DNA of 64,000 nt from contig JAQVIJ010000001.1 in NCBI GenBank assembly GCA_028695735.1, forward strand, positions 113,081 through 177,080. The letters are read 5' to 3'. A program made the translations under genes and the position numbers. This document shows positions 9,132 through 17,164 of this stretch, in pieces. The DNA is from Deltaproteobacteria bacterium. GTDB lineage: Bacteria; Desulfobacterota; Dissulfuribacteria; Dissulfuribacterales; DYLC01. The notes under the pieces are model-generated. The model worked only from the letters and a program-made list of their open reading frames with translations. It did not search any database and was not told the DNA's origin. Every line of letters begins with the position of its first letter. The stretch's first letter is position 1.

Positions 9132-10025
9132 ATGTCCTGTAAAAAGAAAATGCCCCGAATAACAAAGACATTACCAACCATCATAAGGCTCTGCGCCTGC
9201 CTTTGTATGGGCCCTTGCCTGCTTTTCCATGGTTGTGCAGCCAAAGAGGCACCGCCAGCCCCCATTACCGGCGTATCGGGTCCTGCCCAAGGCAAGCTGC
9301 AAGACAAGACCGAACCAGCCGGAATGCGCTCTCAAGTCATCGCCCAGATCATACTCAAAGACCACCCTCAACCCAAATTCAGGGCAGTGCTGACCTGGGC
9401 CAAGACATCAAATTCCATAAACATGAGACTTACAGGCATCGGGGCCCTCGGCATGCCCATCTTCGATTATCTATCTATCGGTGAAAACGTCTATCTTTCA
9501 CTGCCATCAGAGGACATGGTTTATTGGGCGGACAGCGAACATGGCCTCAGTGGCCAGGACATGCGCCTCATAGCCACCGAGATACGGCTCGCCCTGTCCC
9601 CATGGGAGGCATCGACTCGATGCGATAATCAGGAAATATCCTGCAACCGCCGCATGGATTCACCTCTACAGCAGATGCCGCAAGATACCCTGCTTTGCAA
9701 TGCCATATCCTGCAACGACGGATACAGGGGCATGAAGGGCCTCACAGGACTATGGGCTATGGACTCCAGTACCATGGCTCCTGAGTATTTAGGGCTGAAA
9801 GACATGGAGATATTTTACAGAAGGCCGCAGATGATTCAAAGCGGCTCTCTTTATCCAACCGATATCACATTGAGATTGACGGCCTTCCCCCTGGAGATCC
9901 GGATGGAATTGAAGGAACTGGAAACAACCGGAGTGCTGATGGAAGACCCGGCCTTTGACCCTGCGCCATTTCTCAGCAGACCTGCATTGCATATGGATGA
10001 GCTCATACGGCGCATAAAAGAGTAG
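9132..10025 (+). CDS. putative outer-membrane lipoprotein, 297 aa
   Basis: The N-terminus is basic, then hydrophobic, and ends in a lipobox LFHGC with the lipidated Cys at residue 35, so the mature protein is probably anchored in the outer membrane. The body has alternating beta-type segments (FRAVLTWAKTSNSINMRLTG, MPIFDYLSIGENVYLSLP) reminiscent of LolA/LolB or DUF4292-like lipid carriers, which is inference only. Several Cys in the middle (residues about 160-200) may form disulfides. There is no clear ribosome binding site before ATG 9132; ATG 9150 is an alternative. It is divergent from the helical protein at 8363-9049. Confidence 0.75.
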   Translation: MSCKKKMPRITKTLPTIIRLCACLCMGPCLLFHGCAAKEAPPAPITGVSGPAQGKLQDKTEPAGMRSQVIAQIILKDHPQPKFRAVLTWAKTSNSINMRLTGIGALGMPIFDYLSIGENVYLSLPSEDMVYWADSEHGLSGQDMRLIATEIRLALSPWEASTRCDNQEISCNRRMDSPLQQMPQDTLLCNAISCNDGYRGMKGLTGLWAMDSSTMAPEYLGLKDMEIFYRRPQMIQSGSLYPTDITLRLTAFPLEIRMELKELETTGVLMEDPAFDPAPFLSRPALHMDELIRRIKE

Positions 10026-10109
10026 GGCTCCCTTCTTTTCCTTGAATGCCGCCAGCAGCACATCCTCACTTATATTGGTACAGAGGGCATTCATGAATAT
10101 ATAGGAATA

Positions 10110-10415
10110 TCAGCCAGCTGTACTGCATGGGCTTCCACTGGCAGAGGAACCACATGAACAGGCAGGAACAGAGGAGGAGGTTTCATCCTTCTTTGCAGGG
10201 ACCGGGGCCTCGGATGCCGCCTGAGTGCCTGATTTCCTGCCCGCATAATCAGTCACATACCAGCCGTTTCCCTTCAAATGAAAACTCGAATGAGAGATGA
10301 GCTTCTGCACCTCACCTCCACACTCAGGGCATGTCTCCAGGTTAGGGTCTGAGATTTTCTGCATATGTTCAATGATTTTGTTGCATTTTTTACACTCGTA
10401 CTCATAGATCGGCAT
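10110..10415 (-). CDS. FmdB-type zinc ribbon protein
   Basis: Small 101-aa protein of the putative regulatory FmdB family. The N-terminal MPIYEYECKKC with CPEC about 22 residues later gives the four-Cys zinc ribbon; a low-complexity Ser/Gly/Cys tail (CSCGSSASGSPC) ends the protein, as in many members. Function in the family is not established beyond a suggested regulatory role. AGGAGG precedes ATG 10415. The stop is TGA; I considered read-through but rejected it because family members end here. Confidence 0.9.
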   Translation of the reverse strand: MPIYEYECKKCNKIIEHMQKISDPNLETCPECGGEVQKLISHSSFHLKGNGWYVTDYAGRKSGTQAASEAPVPAKKDETSSSVPACSCGSSASGSPCSTAG

Positions 10416-10516
10416 GGGAATTCCTCCTGTTTTTTTGCATTAACTTTTCACGATCCCTTTGCGCCTCTACGGCGCACACGTAAGTCGTTCAGAAAATAAT
10501 CTTCATTTGAATCTTG

Positions 10517-13183
10517 TCAAGGAACCGCCGCCGTGCTGTGGGGCACAGACCATGAAAATTCCCTTTTGACCAGTGCCAGCTCGCCTTCCTTGTCCGCAAC
10601 CTCCCCATCCAGACGGGCGGTCAAAAGACGTGTGAGAATGGCCTTGTACACCGGGCCAGGAGCGATTCCCATGGCCTTGAGGTCATCACCCGTGGTCAAT
10701 GGATGTTGGTCCTGAATATCCATGATGTACTGGCTGATGTATTGGCGGACATGCTCATGCCCGACCACCGCCAGCATGTAAAGCAGGTGTTCTATGGAAA
10801 GGCCACGCAACATCAGATAAATCTCACTGGGCCGCAGATTCTTTCTGCGAATCAACATGCCGAGGGTCTTCTTGGCGTTTATCAATCCACTGCCGCACAA
10901 CTCCTTCACAGCCCCGGTGATCTGCAATCGTTCCGGCACAGTCATGGCGTCCTTCAACTTCATGGATTCCAGCAGGGCAAGCAGATAGACCACCCATTTC
11001 CTGGGTTTTTTGAGCCTGAAAAGCAGTTCATACCAGGAAAGTGTCTCATAAACGGCTGTCAGGCGCTGTTCTTCCACATCGGTCAATTTCAGATTCGCAT
11101 GAATCAACTGAAGCAATCCCAGGTCCCACATACGCCGGACAGCCTGTCTGGGATCAGCCTCTTCCAGAATGAGCTTCAACTCCGTTAAAATACGTTTACC
11201 GGAAAGTCCCTGAAAAAGCTGCAGCGACAAGGCGTTTTGAATGAGCTTTACCGTCTGTTTCGCCATGGAGAAACCATATCTCGTCTCAAAACGAATGGCA
11301 CGGAATGCCCGCGTTGGGTCCTCCACAATACTGAGGTTGTGCAGCACACGAATGAGCTTGTCCTTGATGTCCCTCTGCCCACCGAAGTAATCCAGCAATA
11401 TGCCCTGTTCCTGAGGGGTAAGACCGATGGCCATAGCGTTTATGGTAAAATCTCTGCGATACAGATCGAGCTTTATGGAGGAAAGCTCAATGGTGGGAAG
11501 CGCCGCAGGGTATTCATAATACTCCCATCGGGCGGTGGCCACGTCCAGCTTAAAACCGTTTGGAAACACCAGAACAGCCGTCTGAAACTGTGCATGGGGC
11601 CTGACCCTGGCATGGAACACCTCGGCCATGGCATGAGCGAACTGAATGCCATCGCCTTCTATTACGATGTCCACATCAAGGGGCGGCCTGTCTAACAGTA
11701 TGTCCCGCACAAACCCACCAACTGCATATGCCTTGTAATGCAGTTTTTGCGCGACCTCCCCGGCTGTTTTGAGGTAGTTCAATACCTCCTTTGAGCAGCG
11801 CTCCTGCACAAGGGGCCAGATGTTTCTGTGGGCAGTTTTTTCTGCCAGCAAGGGCATGGGTTTGAGAGAGGGGTCGTTGGTGAACAGCTGCAAAAGATCG
11901 GTCCTTGTGATAACGCCTTCCAGCATGCCATTTTCCACCACAGGCAAAAAACGCTGCCTGGAATTGACGATTATCTCCTTGATGCGCTGTAAGGGCGCAG
12001 ACGGAGGCACCACCTCGAAATCTGTTGTCATGTAGTGTGTCACAGGCAGGTCGGCCAGCCCGTGTGAAATGGCCTTTTCCACAGTGCGCCGGGAGATAGC
12101 ACCCAACATGCGGCCATCCTGTGTCACAGGCAGCACCGTTATGCCGTAACGGGTCAACAGCTCACTGGCCGCCGCCAGCGTTGTTTCAGGTGGAATGGAT
12201 ATGACGGGTTTGGACATCAAGTGCATGGCCAATGGTTCCGGGCCGAGCGCTGTCTTGACGGCCTGTAGCAGCATCTCCTCAGCCTCGTGCAATGGCATCC
12301 CCTTGAGGGTGGCCGATGCAGCGGAAGCATGGCCGCCGCCCCCCAGTTTTCTCAGTATGTCACCCACATTGACCCGTGCATCCCTGCTTCTGCCGATCAC
12401 AATGGTCTGCTCCGGCATCATGCCCACCAGAAAGATGCATGGCAGCTTCTGCATGTCCATGATCTCATGGGCCAATACAGCGAAATCCTCCACATACTGG
12501 TTCATGCTGGTCTTGGCTATGGTGATGGGAATACCTGCTATGGAATAGGCACTGGCATGGGTGAGCAGGTCGTCCAGTATGCCTACATGTTCAGGGGTCA
12601 GTGTCTTGGTCAAGACATGCGATACATCCTGCACGGAGGCGCCTTGCTCCAGAAGCCATGCAGCGGCCCTCATGTCCTTGGCGGTGGTGGAATTGAAACC
12701 GAAAAAACCTGTGTCTTCATAGATGCCTGCGGCCATGAGCGTGGCCTCGTCCGGCTCCAGAACCACATTCCGTTCCATGAGATACTGCACCATGATTGTG
12801 GTATTCGCCCCCACATCATCAGAAAACATTTCATGTCCTTGAATATCCTGAGGTGAAGGCGGATGATGGTCATAGACATGTATCTCCACTCCATCCCGAT
12901 TCAGCAGGTCGGCAAAGACACCTATGCGGTCTTTCTGCCGGGTATCGACCACCACCAGCAGACCCACGGCGTTCAGATCGATATCCTTGAGGGCCGCCTG
13001 ACACCTCACCGCGTTTGAATGCCCGGCCAGAAAATCCCGCAAACCCTTTTCCTGAGAGCCAGGCAGAACAATTACAGAATTTGCATAGAGTTTGGATGCC
13101 GCCACTGCAGATGCCATGGCATCAAAATCGGCATTGACATGCGTAGTGATGACAGTGAGAGAATGAGAGTCTGTATGAGACAA
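10517..13183 (-). CDS. DHH phosphoesterase - CBS pair - tRNA nucleotidyltransferase fusion
   Basis: Large three-part protein of 888 aa. Residues about 1-310 form a DHH/DHHA1 phosphoesterase (NADFDAMAS, VYDHHPPS, GGGGHASAASATL). Two CBS domains follow (about 320-440). From about 470 on is a class II poly(A) polymerase/CCA-adding head with YAVGGFVRDILLDRP and the catalytic DVDIV, and then the RNA-binding helical part. In Aquifex-like and deltaproteobacterial genomes such proteins are A-adding enzymes or CCA enzymes for tRNA 3'-end maturation; the DHH part may act on oligonucleotides. The start appears to be TTG at 13183 without a good ribosome binding site, so the exact N-terminus is uncertain. 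Confidence 0.9.
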   Translation of the reverse strand: MSHTDSHSLTVITTHVNADFDAMASAVAASKLYANSVIVLPGSQEKGLRDFLAGHSNAVRCQAALKDIDLNAVGLLVVVDTRQKDRIGVFADLLNRDGVEIHVYDHHPPSPQDIQGHEMFSDDVGANTTIMVQYLMERNVVLEPDEATLMAAGIYEDTGFFGFNSTTAKDMRAAAWLLEQGASVQDVSHVLTKTLTPEHVGILDDLLTHASAYSIAGIPITIAKTSMNQYVEDFAVLAHEIMDMQKLPCIFLVGMMPEQTIVIGRSRDARVNVGDILRKLGGGGHASAASATLKGMPLHEAEEMLLQAVKTALGPEPLAMHLMSKPVISIPPETTLAAASELLTRYGITVLPVTQDGRMLGAISRRTVEKAISHGLADLPVTHYMTTDFEVVPPSAPLQRIKEIIVNSRQRFLPVVENGMLEGVITRTDLLQLFTNDPSLKPMPLLAEKTAHRNIWPLVQERCSKEVLNYLKTAGEVAQKLHYKAYAVGGFVRDILLDRPPLDVDIVIEGDGIQFAHAMAEVFHARVRPHAQFQTAVLVFPNGFKLDVATARWEYYEYPAALPTIELSSIKLDLYRRDFTINAMAIGLTPQEQGILLDYFGGQRDIKDKLIRVLHNLSIVEDPTRAFRAIRFETRYGFSMAKQTVKLIQNALSLQLFQGLSGKRILTELKLILEEADPRQAVRRMWDLGLLQLIHANLKLTDVEEQRLTAVYETLSWYELLFRLKKPRKWVVYLLALLESMKLKDAMTVPERLQITGAVKELCGSGLINAKKTLGMLIRRKNLRPSEIYLMLRGLSIEHLLYMLAVVGHEHVRQYISQYIMDIQDQHPLTTGDDLKAMGIAPGPVYKAILTRLLTARLDGEVADKEGELALVKREFSWSVPHSTAAVP

Positions 13184-13198
13184 GTCAGGAAGATAATA

Positions 13199-13226
13199 TA
13201 AAACACAAGGGGGCTGAATGCCCCCT
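13199..13226 (-). terminator. Rho-independent terminator after the usp gene
   Basis: On the minus strand a perfect GGGGGC/GCCCCC stem with a 5-nt loop is followed by TTGTGTTTT. It lies 24 nt downstream of the usp stop codon and upstream of the DHH-CBS-PAP gene, separating the two transcription units. Confidence 0.75.
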
Positions 13227-13249
13227 GAATTGTTCGAAAAAAACAGATA

Positions 13250-13705
13250 TCAGGACTTGATCTTGTAAGGATTGATCGTCATAACAGGGCAAGGCGCGGC
13301 CTTCACAACGCCTTCCGCCACGCTTCCGAACATGGCCTTTTCCAGCCCTTTCCTGCCGTGAGTGCCTATGAGGATCAGGTCGATCTTGTTTGCATTGGCG
13401 TAACTTATGATCTCTTCCACAATGTCTCCGATGGTTACGAATGTTTTTACATTGGGCACATCAGCCAGATTGTCCTTTACAAACTGTTCCATAGCCTGAT
13501 TGGCGCCATCCATCACCTCTTTCTGAATGGATGTCCACCAGGCCGCTCCGAGCTCAAAACCGGCGAAATCCTCCGGCCCTCTCACCACATGTATCAGTGA
13601 AAGTTGTGCGTTGCAGGACTGAACAAACTGTTTTACATAAGAAACGATCTTCTGGGAGCTTTCAGTAAAGTCAACAGGGAAAAGAATGCGTTGAATGTTC
13701 ATCAT
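13250..13705 (-). CDS. universal stress protein (UspA family, ATP-binding type)
   Basis: Single-domain 151-aa Usp protein. It starts with RILFPVDFTE and ends with CPVMTI, typical of the family, and carries the ATP-binding pattern G-x2-G-x9-G-S (GTHGRKGLEKAMFGS), so nucleotide binding is likely. Members accumulate in stress or growth arrest. AGGAGGGCACT precedes the double ATG at 13705. It has its own terminator and a 13-bp palindrome (ATTAGT-T-ACTAAT at 13757-13769) upstream, so it is probably a single-gene unit. Confidence 0.9.
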   Translation of the reverse strand: MMNIQRILFPVDFTESSQKIVSYVKQFVQSCNAQLSLIHVVRGPEDFAGFELGAAWWTSIQKEVMDGANQAMEQFVKDNLADVPNVKTFVTIGDIVEEIISYANANKIDLILIGTHGRKGLEKAMFGSVAEGVVKAAPCPVMTINPYKIKS

Positions 13706-13756
13706 AGTGCCCTCCTGATAGTGTTTTAAATAGGCTGCACAATATTATCTCAACAT

Positions 13757-13769
13757 ATTAGTTACTAAT
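13757..13769. promoter_or_regulatory. 13-bp palindrome upstream of usp
   Basis: ATTAGT-T-ACTAAT is a perfect inverted repeat about 50 nt upstream of the usp start, between fhs and usp. Its place in the leader or promoter region of usp suggests a regulator site, but no factor can be assigned. Confidence 0.35.
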
Positions 13770-13844
13770 TACATGTTCATGAAATATCGCACAGCCTTTG
13801 TAAAACAATATATCTAATCCAGCAGGTTTGCAAGTAAATAAGAC

Positions 13845-15608
13845 TTAAAAAAGCCCTTTGACCTTTCCGGTCGCCGTATCCACATCCACCCTTCTGTATG
13901 CGGGATCCGAACCCGTACCAGGCATGAGGCTGATAGCCCCTGCCACCGGCACCACAAAACCAGCGCCTTTGTAGGTCAGTATATCCCTGACATGCAGCTT
14001 CCAACCCTTTGGAGCGCCCTTCATATTCGGATTGTCCGAGAGGCTCAAATGGGTCTTTACCATACAGGTACCAAGCCTTGACAGCTCCGCATCCTTTTCA
14101 ATGGCCTCCGCCTTTGCGGCTGCTTCCGGAGTGTAGGTGACACCATCGCCTCCATAGACCTCTTTTGTAATCATTTCAATGCGTTTTCTGAGGGGCACAT
14201 CCAGCTCATACAGGAACTTGAAGTTATTCTTCTCGCTACAGGCATCCATGACCGCATCCGCAAATTCAAGGGCGCCTTCTCCACCCTTCAGCCAGTGTTC
14301 GGACACAGCCACACGGGCCCCTGCCTGTTCACACAATCTTCTGACGGCCTGTATCTCGTTTTTGGTATCTGTATAGAATGCGTTTATGCACACCACTGGA
14401 TTAATTCCGGCCTTCTTGACCGTCTCGATGTGATGCAGGAGGTTGGCGCAACCCGCCTCGGCCCAGCCAACATTTTCCTTGCTGTATTCCTCAGGCATTG
14501 GCTTTCCTGGAACCGGAATAGGGGCGCCGCCATGGCACTTCAGGGCCCGTATGGTCGCAACCACAACAGCGCAATCAGGCTTTATGCCGCTGAAACGGCA
14601 CTTGAGATTCCAGAACTTCTCGAAACCTATGTCTGCGCCGAAACCGCTTTCTGTCACCACATAATCACTGAGTTTCAACCCAACGCGATCGGCTATGACA
14701 GATGACTGGCCGATGGCTATATTGGCAAACGGCCCTGCATGGATGAGACATGGCTGGCCTTCAATGGTCTGCATCAGGTTGGGATTCACTGCCTCAACCA
14801 TCCATGCCGTCATGGCGCCAGCCACATCCAGGTCTTCCGTGGTAACAGGTTTACCGCTGCGGTCATAGGCCACCACAATACGCCCTATGCGTTCACGCAG
14901 GTCCTTGAGGTCGTTGGCAATGGCGAGAATGGCCATGATTTCGGAGCTGACCGCTATATTGAAGCCGCTCTGCATGGTAAAACCATCCATCTTGCCGCCC
15001 ATGCCGATTGTGATATTGCGCAGGGCCTGTGCACAGAAATCTATAATCCAGCGGAATTCCACCATCTTTGGATGTATGTTCAGGCGTTTGAGACCTCTCT
15101 TGGCCAGTTCTTCATCGGAATAATTGGCCTCATGCTGCATACGGGCGGTCAGGGCAACCATACCCAGGTTGTGGGCATTCATAATGGCGTTGATATCGCC
15201 GGTAAGCCCCAGGGAAAACTTGGCAAGGGGGATTACCTGTGCAAGCCCGCCTCCAGCCGCGCTGCCTTTGATATTAAAGGTCGGCCCGCCTGAAGGTTGA
15301 CGCAGGGCCCCCATTACATTTTTGCCGCGCTTGCCAAGGCCCTCCATCAGGCCCACCGAACACGTGCTTTTCCCCTCTCCCAATGGAGTCGGCGTGATGG
15401 CCGTGACATCAATATATTTGCCGTCCGGCCTATCCTTAAGTCGCTCTAACACCTTGGCATAGTCTATTTTAGCGACATAGTGGCCATACGGCAGCAGCTC
15501 ATCCTTTTCGAGCCCCATCTCCTCGGCCAGCTGATAGACGGTCTTCATGTTCTCCTCGGCAGCCTCTGCGATCTGCCAGTCCTTCATGGTAGTGGGATCT
15601 AACTTCAT
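13845..15608 (-). CDS. fhs: formate-tetrahydrofolate ligase
   Basis: ATP-dependent synthesis of 10-formyl-tetrahydrofolate from formate, part of one-carbon metabolism and of the methyl branch of the Wood-Ljungdahl pathway. The 587-aa protein has the P-loop TPLGEGKST early and the conserved [14 protein letters not shown] region and [11 protein letters not shown] later. AGGAGAGAG precedes ATG 15608. It is a single gene between usp and a repeat-rich intergenic region. Confidence 0.96.
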   Translation of the reverse strand: MKLDPTTMKDWQIAEAAEENMKTVYQLAEEMGLEKDELLPYGHYVAKIDYAKVLERLKDRPDGKYIDVTAITPTPLGEGKSTCSVGLMEGLGKRGKNVMGALRQPSGGPTFNIKGSAAGGGLAQVIPLAKFSLGLTGDINAIMNAHNLGMVALTARMQHEANYSDEELAKRGLKRLNIHPKMVEFRWIIDFCAQALRNITIGMGGKMDGFTMQSGFNIAVSSEIMAILAIANDLKDLRERIGRIVVAYDRSGKPVTTEDLDVAGAMTAWMVEAVNPNLMQTIEGQPCLIHAGPFANIAIGQSSVIADRVGLKLSDYVVTESGFGADIGFEKFWNLKCRFSGIKPDCAVVVATIRALKCHGGAPIPVPGKPMPEEYSKENVGWAEAGCANLLHHIETVKKAGINPVVCINAFYTDTKNEIQAVRRLCEQAGARVAVSEHWLKGGEGALEFADAVMDACSEKNNFKFLYELDVPLRKRIEMITKEVYGGDGVTYTPEAAAKAEAIEKDAELSRLGTCMVKTHLSLSDNPNMKGAPKGWKLHVRDILTYKGAGFVVPVAGAISLMPGTGSDPAYRRVDVDTATGKVKGLF

Positions 15609-15668
15609 AAACTCTCTCCTTTCTTTTTAGGGATATTTTAATAGCTTTCTGTTATATTCGTCACTATC

Positions 15669-15696
15669 GTAGGGGCGACCGGCCGGTCGCCCCTAC
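15669..15696. repeat. 28-bp perfect palindrome, copy 1
   Basis: GTAGGGGCGACCGG followed by its exact reverse complement. An identical copy lies at 17172-17199. Such GTAGGGGCG palindromes are REP-like extragenic repeats seen in many bacteria. It lies 60 nt upstream of the fhs start codon. Confidence 0.85.
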
Positions 15697-15698
15697 TT

Positions 15699-15776
15699 CC
15701 CCCCTGATAAGGGGGGATTGAGGGGGGTTTTTGATTCTGATAACCCCACCCCATCCCTCCCCTTATCAGGGGAGGG
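15699..15776. repeat. imperfect inverted repeat rich in C and G
   Basis: The left arm CCCCCTGATAAGGGGGGATT and the right arm, whose reverse complement begins CCCCTGATAAGGGGAGGGAT, match over about 30 bp with small differences and enclose a short spacer. This type of CCCCTTATCAGGGG repeat occurs widely between genes and folds into a long hairpin. Confidence 0.65.
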
Positions 15777-15899
15777 TGATAACCCCCTTTTTCTGTCTCA
15801 AAGGGAATAAAAATAGCCAAAAACATGCCACACTATTCCCAAATATTTTGGGCCGGAATCAGTCCCGACACTCGTTACAACAGGCGATTTTTACTACTC

Positions 15900-15923
15900 A
15901 AAAGAGGCCATCTTGCCTCTTTT
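15900..15923. terminator. terminator-like hairpin downstream of the M20 peptidase gene
   Basis: AAAAGAGGC pairs perfectly with GCCTCTTTT across a 6-nt loop. Read on the minus strand it ends in GCCTCTTTTGAG, fitting a Rho-independent terminator about 100 nt after the peptidase stop. The direction is not certain. Confidence 0.55.
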
Positions 15924-16020
15924 AATGGCCGCTCAAGGGCCACAATGCGGAATTTTCACTCGCAAGCCGCAAATAAACGGGCAAAATACCCCCTTATGAC
16001 GGGGCAAAACACCCCACTAT

Positions 16021-17148
16021 TCATCTCCACTCTCTTATGATGGCGAGTACCAGTTCGCAACAGTTCTCCATATCCTTGAGTCGTATGAATTCATTTACGG
16101 TATGTACCCGCTCCATGCCGATGCCCATGACAGCGCAGGTGATTCCCTTTCCGCACAATATGTTGGCATCGCTTCCGCCGCCTGTCCTGCCCAAAACGAG
16201 TTCCCTGGACAGAGAGGCTGCCGCTGCCATGACCGCGGCGACTACTGCGTGTTCCTTGTCTATATGCAACACCGGATAATCGTTCTGAACAGATGTCTCC
16301 AATCGGGGCAGGCCGTCCTGTTTGGGGCAATCCTCTATGACCCTGTGCAGCAAGGACAGTATCTCATCCTGTGTTTTACGCAATCTTTCCGGGTCATGAC
16401 TGCGCACCTCGCCGTGTATCTCCACCAGATCAGGTATGATATTTGTAGCCTTTCCGCCCTGAATCAGGCCGATATTGGCGGTGGTATCGGCATCGACACG
16501 GCCTAAAGGCATGGCGGAAATGGCCTTGGCCGCCAGCTGAATGGCATTGATTCCGGCCTCAGGGTTGGCGCCTGCATGGGCCGCCTTGCCGATAACACTG
16601 GCCTTAAAACGCGTGGCGCACGGCGCTTGAGTGATGAGCTTATAGACATCGGTGGCATCCAGGGCGTAACCTGACCTGGCCTGCAACAGCGAGATATCCA
16701 AGGCCTTTGCACCAAGCAGACCGATCTCCTCACAGACAGTGAAGAGGAACTCCAAAGGCCCGTGAGGTATTCCGTTTTCCTGTATGAGAGCCAACACCTC
16801 CAGAAGTATGGCTATGGCGGCCTTGTCATCCGCCCCCAGAATGGTGTCGCCGCTGGAGGTAAAGATGCCGTCATTGAATTGCGGCTGAATCCCACGGCCG
16901 GGCTCCACCGTATCCATGTGCACGCAAAAAAGCAGGGGCGTGACAGCAGAATCACCGGGGAGGCGCGCTATCAGATTTCCTGTATTGGAACCTGTCACTG
17001 CCTGCGAGTCATCCTCATATACCTCTGCACCGAGGGCCGCAAGACGGGATTTAAGCCAATGGGCCAGTTGGGCCTCTTCTTTTGAGGGGCTGTCGATTCT
17101 CACAAGGGTTGTAAATGTATCGCTCAGTCGTTGTAGATTCGAATTCAT
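16021..17148 (-). CDS. M20 family metallopeptidase (PepT-like)
   Basis: Zinc-dependent exopeptidase of the M20 family, 375 aa. Metal and catalytic positions are visible: H and D in CVHMDTVEPG, D in GADDKAA, and the EE of TVCEEIGLLG; a dimerisation domain follows (GKAAHAGANPEAG) and HTVNEF near the end carries the last ligand. The overall pattern resembles peptidase T-like (YqjE/PepT2) proteins. I place the start at ATG 17148; an earlier in-frame start at 17238 would read through the neighbouring palindrome and lon 3' end. It follows lon by 16 nt, so the two are likely co-transcribed. Confidence 0.9.
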   Translation of the reverse strand: MNSNLQRLSDTFTTLVRIDSPSKEEAQLAHWLKSRLAALGAEVYEDDSQAVTGSNTGNLIARLPGDSAVTPLLFCVHMDTVEPGRGIQPQFNDGIFTSSGDTILGADDKAAIAILLEVLALIQENGIPHGPLEFLFTVCEEIGLLGAKALDISLLQARSGYALDATDVYKLITQAPCATRFKASVIGKAAHAGANPEAGINAIQLAAKAISAMPLGRVDADTTANIGLIQGGKATNIIPDLVEIHGEVRSHDPERLRKTQDEILSLLHRVIEDCPKQDGLPRLETSVQNDYPVLHIDKEHAVVAAVMAAAASLSRELVLGRTGGGSDANILCGKGITCAVMGIGMERVHTVNEFIRLKDMENCCELVLAIIREWR

Positions 17149-17164
17149 GTTAATGACATCCAGT

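Larger units (their letters stand above)
15609..16020. other. 412-nt intergenic region with several repeats
   Basis: No gene is visible. It contains a 28-bp perfect palindrome (15669-15696), a pair of imperfect inverted C/G-rich arms (15699-15776), a terminator-like hairpin (15900-15923) and two near-identical GGGCAAAAYACCCC motifs at about 15979-16015. It looks like a landing place for small repeated sequences between fhs and the M20 peptidase gene. Confidence 0.7.

Noticed and set aside
9789-10112. Read-through of the FmdB TGA into a downstream open frame, as a second selenoprotein
   Set aside because: The frame continues past the TGA, but FmdB proteins normally end at this point, the next codon is not Cys, no SECIS-like hairpin is near, and the extension is antisense to the lipoprotein gene.
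15609-16020. CRISPR array or small RNA in the repeat-rich spacer
   Set aside because: The repeats are palindromes and hairpins of different kinds, not regular direct repeats with unique spacers.
16091-16506. Open frames opposite the M20 peptidase
   Set aside because: They overlap conserved catalytic codons of the peptidase and have no family features.
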